Assembly: GCA_946699065.1 (NCBI GenBank)
Contig: CAMPDV010000140.1
Coordinates: 558,001 to 622,000, forward strand
Length of the DNA: 64,000 bases
Direction: 5' to 3'
Source of the DNA: Loxodes magnus
Taxonomy: Eukaryota > Ciliophora > Karyorelictea > Loxodida > Loxodidae
The position numbers and the translations under genes are program-made. The notes under the pieces are model-generated. The model was given only the letters and a program-made list of their open reading frames with translations. It was not told the DNA's origin and ran no database searches. Below are positions 61,437 through 64,000 of the stretch, one piece after another (position 1 is the stretch's first letter; every line of letters starts with the position of its first letter).

Positions 61437-63545
61437 ATGGCAGAAACATTTGCCTTTAATGCTGACATTCAGCAACTATTATCGATAATTATAAACACAT
61501 TTTATTCTAACAAAGAGATCTTTCTACGTGAATTGATATCGAACAGTTCAGATGCTTTAGATAAAATAAGGTATTTAAGTATAACAGAACCAGAAGTATT
61601 GGAGAAAGAGCCGAATTTCTATATAAGGATAATTCCGGATAAGACAAATAATACGTTGACGTTATGGGATTCAGGAATAGGAATGACAAAGTTAGAAATG
61701 ATATCGAATTTAGGAACGATAGCGAAATCAGGAACGAAAGCTTTTATGGAAGCATTGACATCAGGAGCAGATATTTCAATGATAGGATAATTTGGTGTAG
61801 GATTTTATTCGGCATTTTTGATATCAGATAAGGTAACAGTAATAAGTAAACATAATGATGATGATTAGTATATATGGGAAAGTACAGCAGGAGGGACATT
61901 TACAATATGTAAAGATGAAGGAGAATAGTTGAAGAGAGGTACGAAAGTAATATGTCATTTGAAGGAAGATTAGTTGGAGTTTTTAGAAGAGAGAAAACTG
62001 AAGGATATAATAAAGAAGCATTCTTAGTTTATAGGATTCAATATAGAGTTATAAGTGGAGAAGACGAATGAGAAGGAAATAACAGAAAGTGAAGATGAAG
62101 AAGAGGAGAAGAAAGAAGAGAAGAAAGAGGAGTAGAAAGAAGAAGGTCCAAAGATAGAAGAGGTAAAAGAGGAGACGGCTGAAAAGAAGAAGAGAAAAGT
62201 GAAGGAAGTGACGACAGAATTTGAATAATTGAATAAGACAAAGCCCATATGGATGCGTAAAGCAGAAGATATAAAAAAGGAGGAATATGGAGCATTTTAT
62301 AAATCATTAACGAATGATTGGGAAGATCATTTAGCAGTGAAGCATTTTTCAGTAGAAGGATAATTGGAATTTAAAGCTCTTTTGTTTATTCCGAAGCGTG
62401 CACCTTTTGATTTATTTGAGACAAGAAAGAAACGTAATAACATAAAGTTGTATGTACGTCGTGTATTTATAATGGATGATTGTGAAGACTTGATACCGGA
62501 ATATTTGAGTTTCATAAGAGGTGTAGTAGATTCAGAAGATTTACCATTGAATATATCTCGAGAAAGTTTATAGTAAAACAAAATAATGAAGGTGATAAAA
62601 AAGAACTTGGTGAAGAAATGTTTGGAAATGCTTTAAGAATTAGCTGAGAATGGAGAAGATTTTAAGAAGTTTTACGAGTAGTTTTAGAAGAATTTGAAGT
62701 TAGGAATTCATGAGGATTCATAGAATAGAGGAAAATTAGCAGAATTTCTTAGATACTACTCTTCGAAATCAGGAGAAGAGTACACATCTTTAAAAGATTA
62801 TGTGAGTAGAATGAAAGAAGGTTAGAAGGATATTTATTATATAACAGGTGAATCAAAAGCATAAGTATAGAATTCTCCATTTTTAGAAGTATTGAAGAAG
62901 AGAGGATATGAAGTGATTTATATGATAGATCCTATAGATGAGTATGCAGTATAATAGTTGAAAGAGTATGAAGGAAAGAAGTTGAAATCATGTACAAAGG
63001 AAGGTTTGGATTTGGATGAAACAGAAGAAGAGAAGAAGAAGCATGAAGAAGAGAAAGCTTAATATGAAGGGTTATGTAAATTAATGAAGGATGTATTAGG
63101 TGATAAGGTAGAGAAAGTAATAGTAGGATAGCGTATAACAGATAGTCCATGTGTATTAGTAACAGGTGAATATGGTTGGACAGCGAATATGGAACGTATA
63201 ATGAAAGCATAAGCTTTGCGTGATGCTAGTATGACAAGTTATATGGTATCAAAGAAGACGATGGAAATAAATCCAAAGCATAGTATAGTAACAGAATTAA
63301 AGAAGAGAAGTGATGCAGATAAGAGTGATAAGACGGTGAAAGATTTGATATGGCTTTTATTTGATACATCTTTATTAACAAGTGGTTTTAGTTTGGATGA
63401 GCCGAATTAATTTGCAGGTAGAATTCATAGGATGATAAAATTAGGACTATCGATAGAGGACGTGGGAGTAGTAGCAGAAGAGGAAGAATTACCACCCTTA
63501 TAGGAAGGAAAGTAGGAGCAATCGAATATGGAGGAAGTGGATTGA
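61437..63545 (+). CDS. HSP90: HSP90 copy 12, intact
   Basis: 702 codons, the last complete gene in the window; same variants as copies 10 and 11. Confidence 0.96.
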
Positions 63546-63684
63546 AAGATTTTGTTTTTAAATGATTTTTTAAATAGAAAATTCTAAAAATGGAAGACTA
63601 ATTAATAGCCATTAAATTATATAAGAAAAAGTTCTAGAAAGTTCTAAAGAGTATATAAAGTTTAAAAGTATATATAAATAATAA

Positions 63685-64000
63685 ATGGCAGAAACATTTG
63701 CCTTTAATGCTGACATTCAGCAACTATTATCGATAATTATAAACACATTTTATTCTAACAAAGAGATCTTTCTACGTGAATTGATATCGAACAGTTCAGA
63801 TGCTTTAGATAAAATAAGGTATTTAAGTATAACAGAACCAGAAGTATTGGAGAAAGAGCCGAATTTCTATATAAGGATAATTCCGGATAAGACAAATAAT
63901 ACGTTGACGTTATGGGATTCAGGAATAGGAATGACAAAGTTAGAAATGATATCGAATTTAGGAACGATAGCGAAATCAGGAACGAAAGCTTTTATGGAAG
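63685..64000 (+). CDS. HSP90: HSP90 copy 13, cut off by the window edge
   Basis: First 105 codons of the ATPase domain, up to the residues [10 protein letters not shown]; identical to the other copies as far as it goes and preceded by the same promoter. Confidence 0.95.
   Translation, partial: MAETFAFNADIQQLLSIIINTFYSNKEIFLRELISNSSDALDKIRYLSITEPEVLEKEPNFYIRIIPDKTNNTLTLWDSGIGMTKLEMISNLGTIAKSGTKAFME

Larger units (their letters stand above)
36575..64000 (+). repeat. Head-to-tail tandem array of HSP90 genes, 13 copies in view
   Basis: Unit borders taken at ttaaatagaaaattct. Gene starts lie at 36690, 38943, 41197, 43448, 45698, 47946, 50194, 52443, 54692, 56941, 59189, 61437 and 63685, spacing 2,253, 2,254, 2,251, 2,250 and then 2,248-2,249. 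Each unit is one gene plus a 139-bp spacer. Length differences come from codon-sized changes in the charged linker and near the C-terminus plus single-base indels. Copies 10-12 look identical by eye. The array continues past the window. Confidence 0.95.

Overview
The window looks like nuclear DNA of a ciliate, very AT-rich, and most probably a karyorelict-type ciliate (inference). The reason is the genetic code. In every convincing reading frame TAA and TAG stand for glutamine. In several genes TGA stands at conserved tryptophan positions: WD40 blades, MORN repeats, and a reverse transcriptase where a sister copy has TGG. Yet TGA also ends HSP90 directly after the MEEVD tail. This matches the context-dependent code known from karyorelicts (NCBI table 27), in which all three classical stops can be sense codons. 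A standard-code ORF caller shatters these genes, so all large coding regions here were assembled by reading through those codons.

Layout. Positions 1-603 hold the 5' part of a coiled-coil gene (minus strand). About 2,000-2,855 is an unrecognised plus-strand coding region whose centre resembles a cyclic-nucleotide-binding fold. Positions 4,157-12,124 (minus) hold one ancestral gene, RING / B-box / long coiled coil / pentapeptide repeats / seven WD40 blades, now split by two retroelements: a 5'-truncated LINE (8,781-11,706) and a small ORF1-only element (7,175-8,010) with a 15-bp target duplication. From 12,500 to 26,400 the DNA is accessory: a paralogous fragment of the kinase-MORN gene, a GC-rich structured island (14,126-14,400), further ORF1-only elements, SINE-like elements sharing a 3' stem-loop with the LINE, and a near full-length but dead LINE (19,988-25,440). 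Positions 26,660-32,583 (minus) carry a very large gene for a protein kinase with C-terminal MORN repeats. About 32,600-35,940 shows nothing recognisable.

From 36,575 to the right edge is a head-to-tail tandem array of cytosolic HSP90 genes: 13 copies in view (the last cut off), repeat unit 2,248-2,254 bp. Each has a 139-bp spacer that contains heat-shock elements and TATA-like boxes. Seven copies (2, 3, 5, 6, 10, 11, 12) are open over the full 702-704 codons. Five (1, 4, 7, 8, 9) carry single-base indels that are either real lesions or assembly errors. Variants are distributed in mosaic fashion, as expected from gene conversion or unequal crossing-over.

Limits: function calls rest on motifs read by eye. 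No search or folding program was run. Because the code has no unconditional stop, gene ends outside HSP90 and the intact ORF1 element are approximate.
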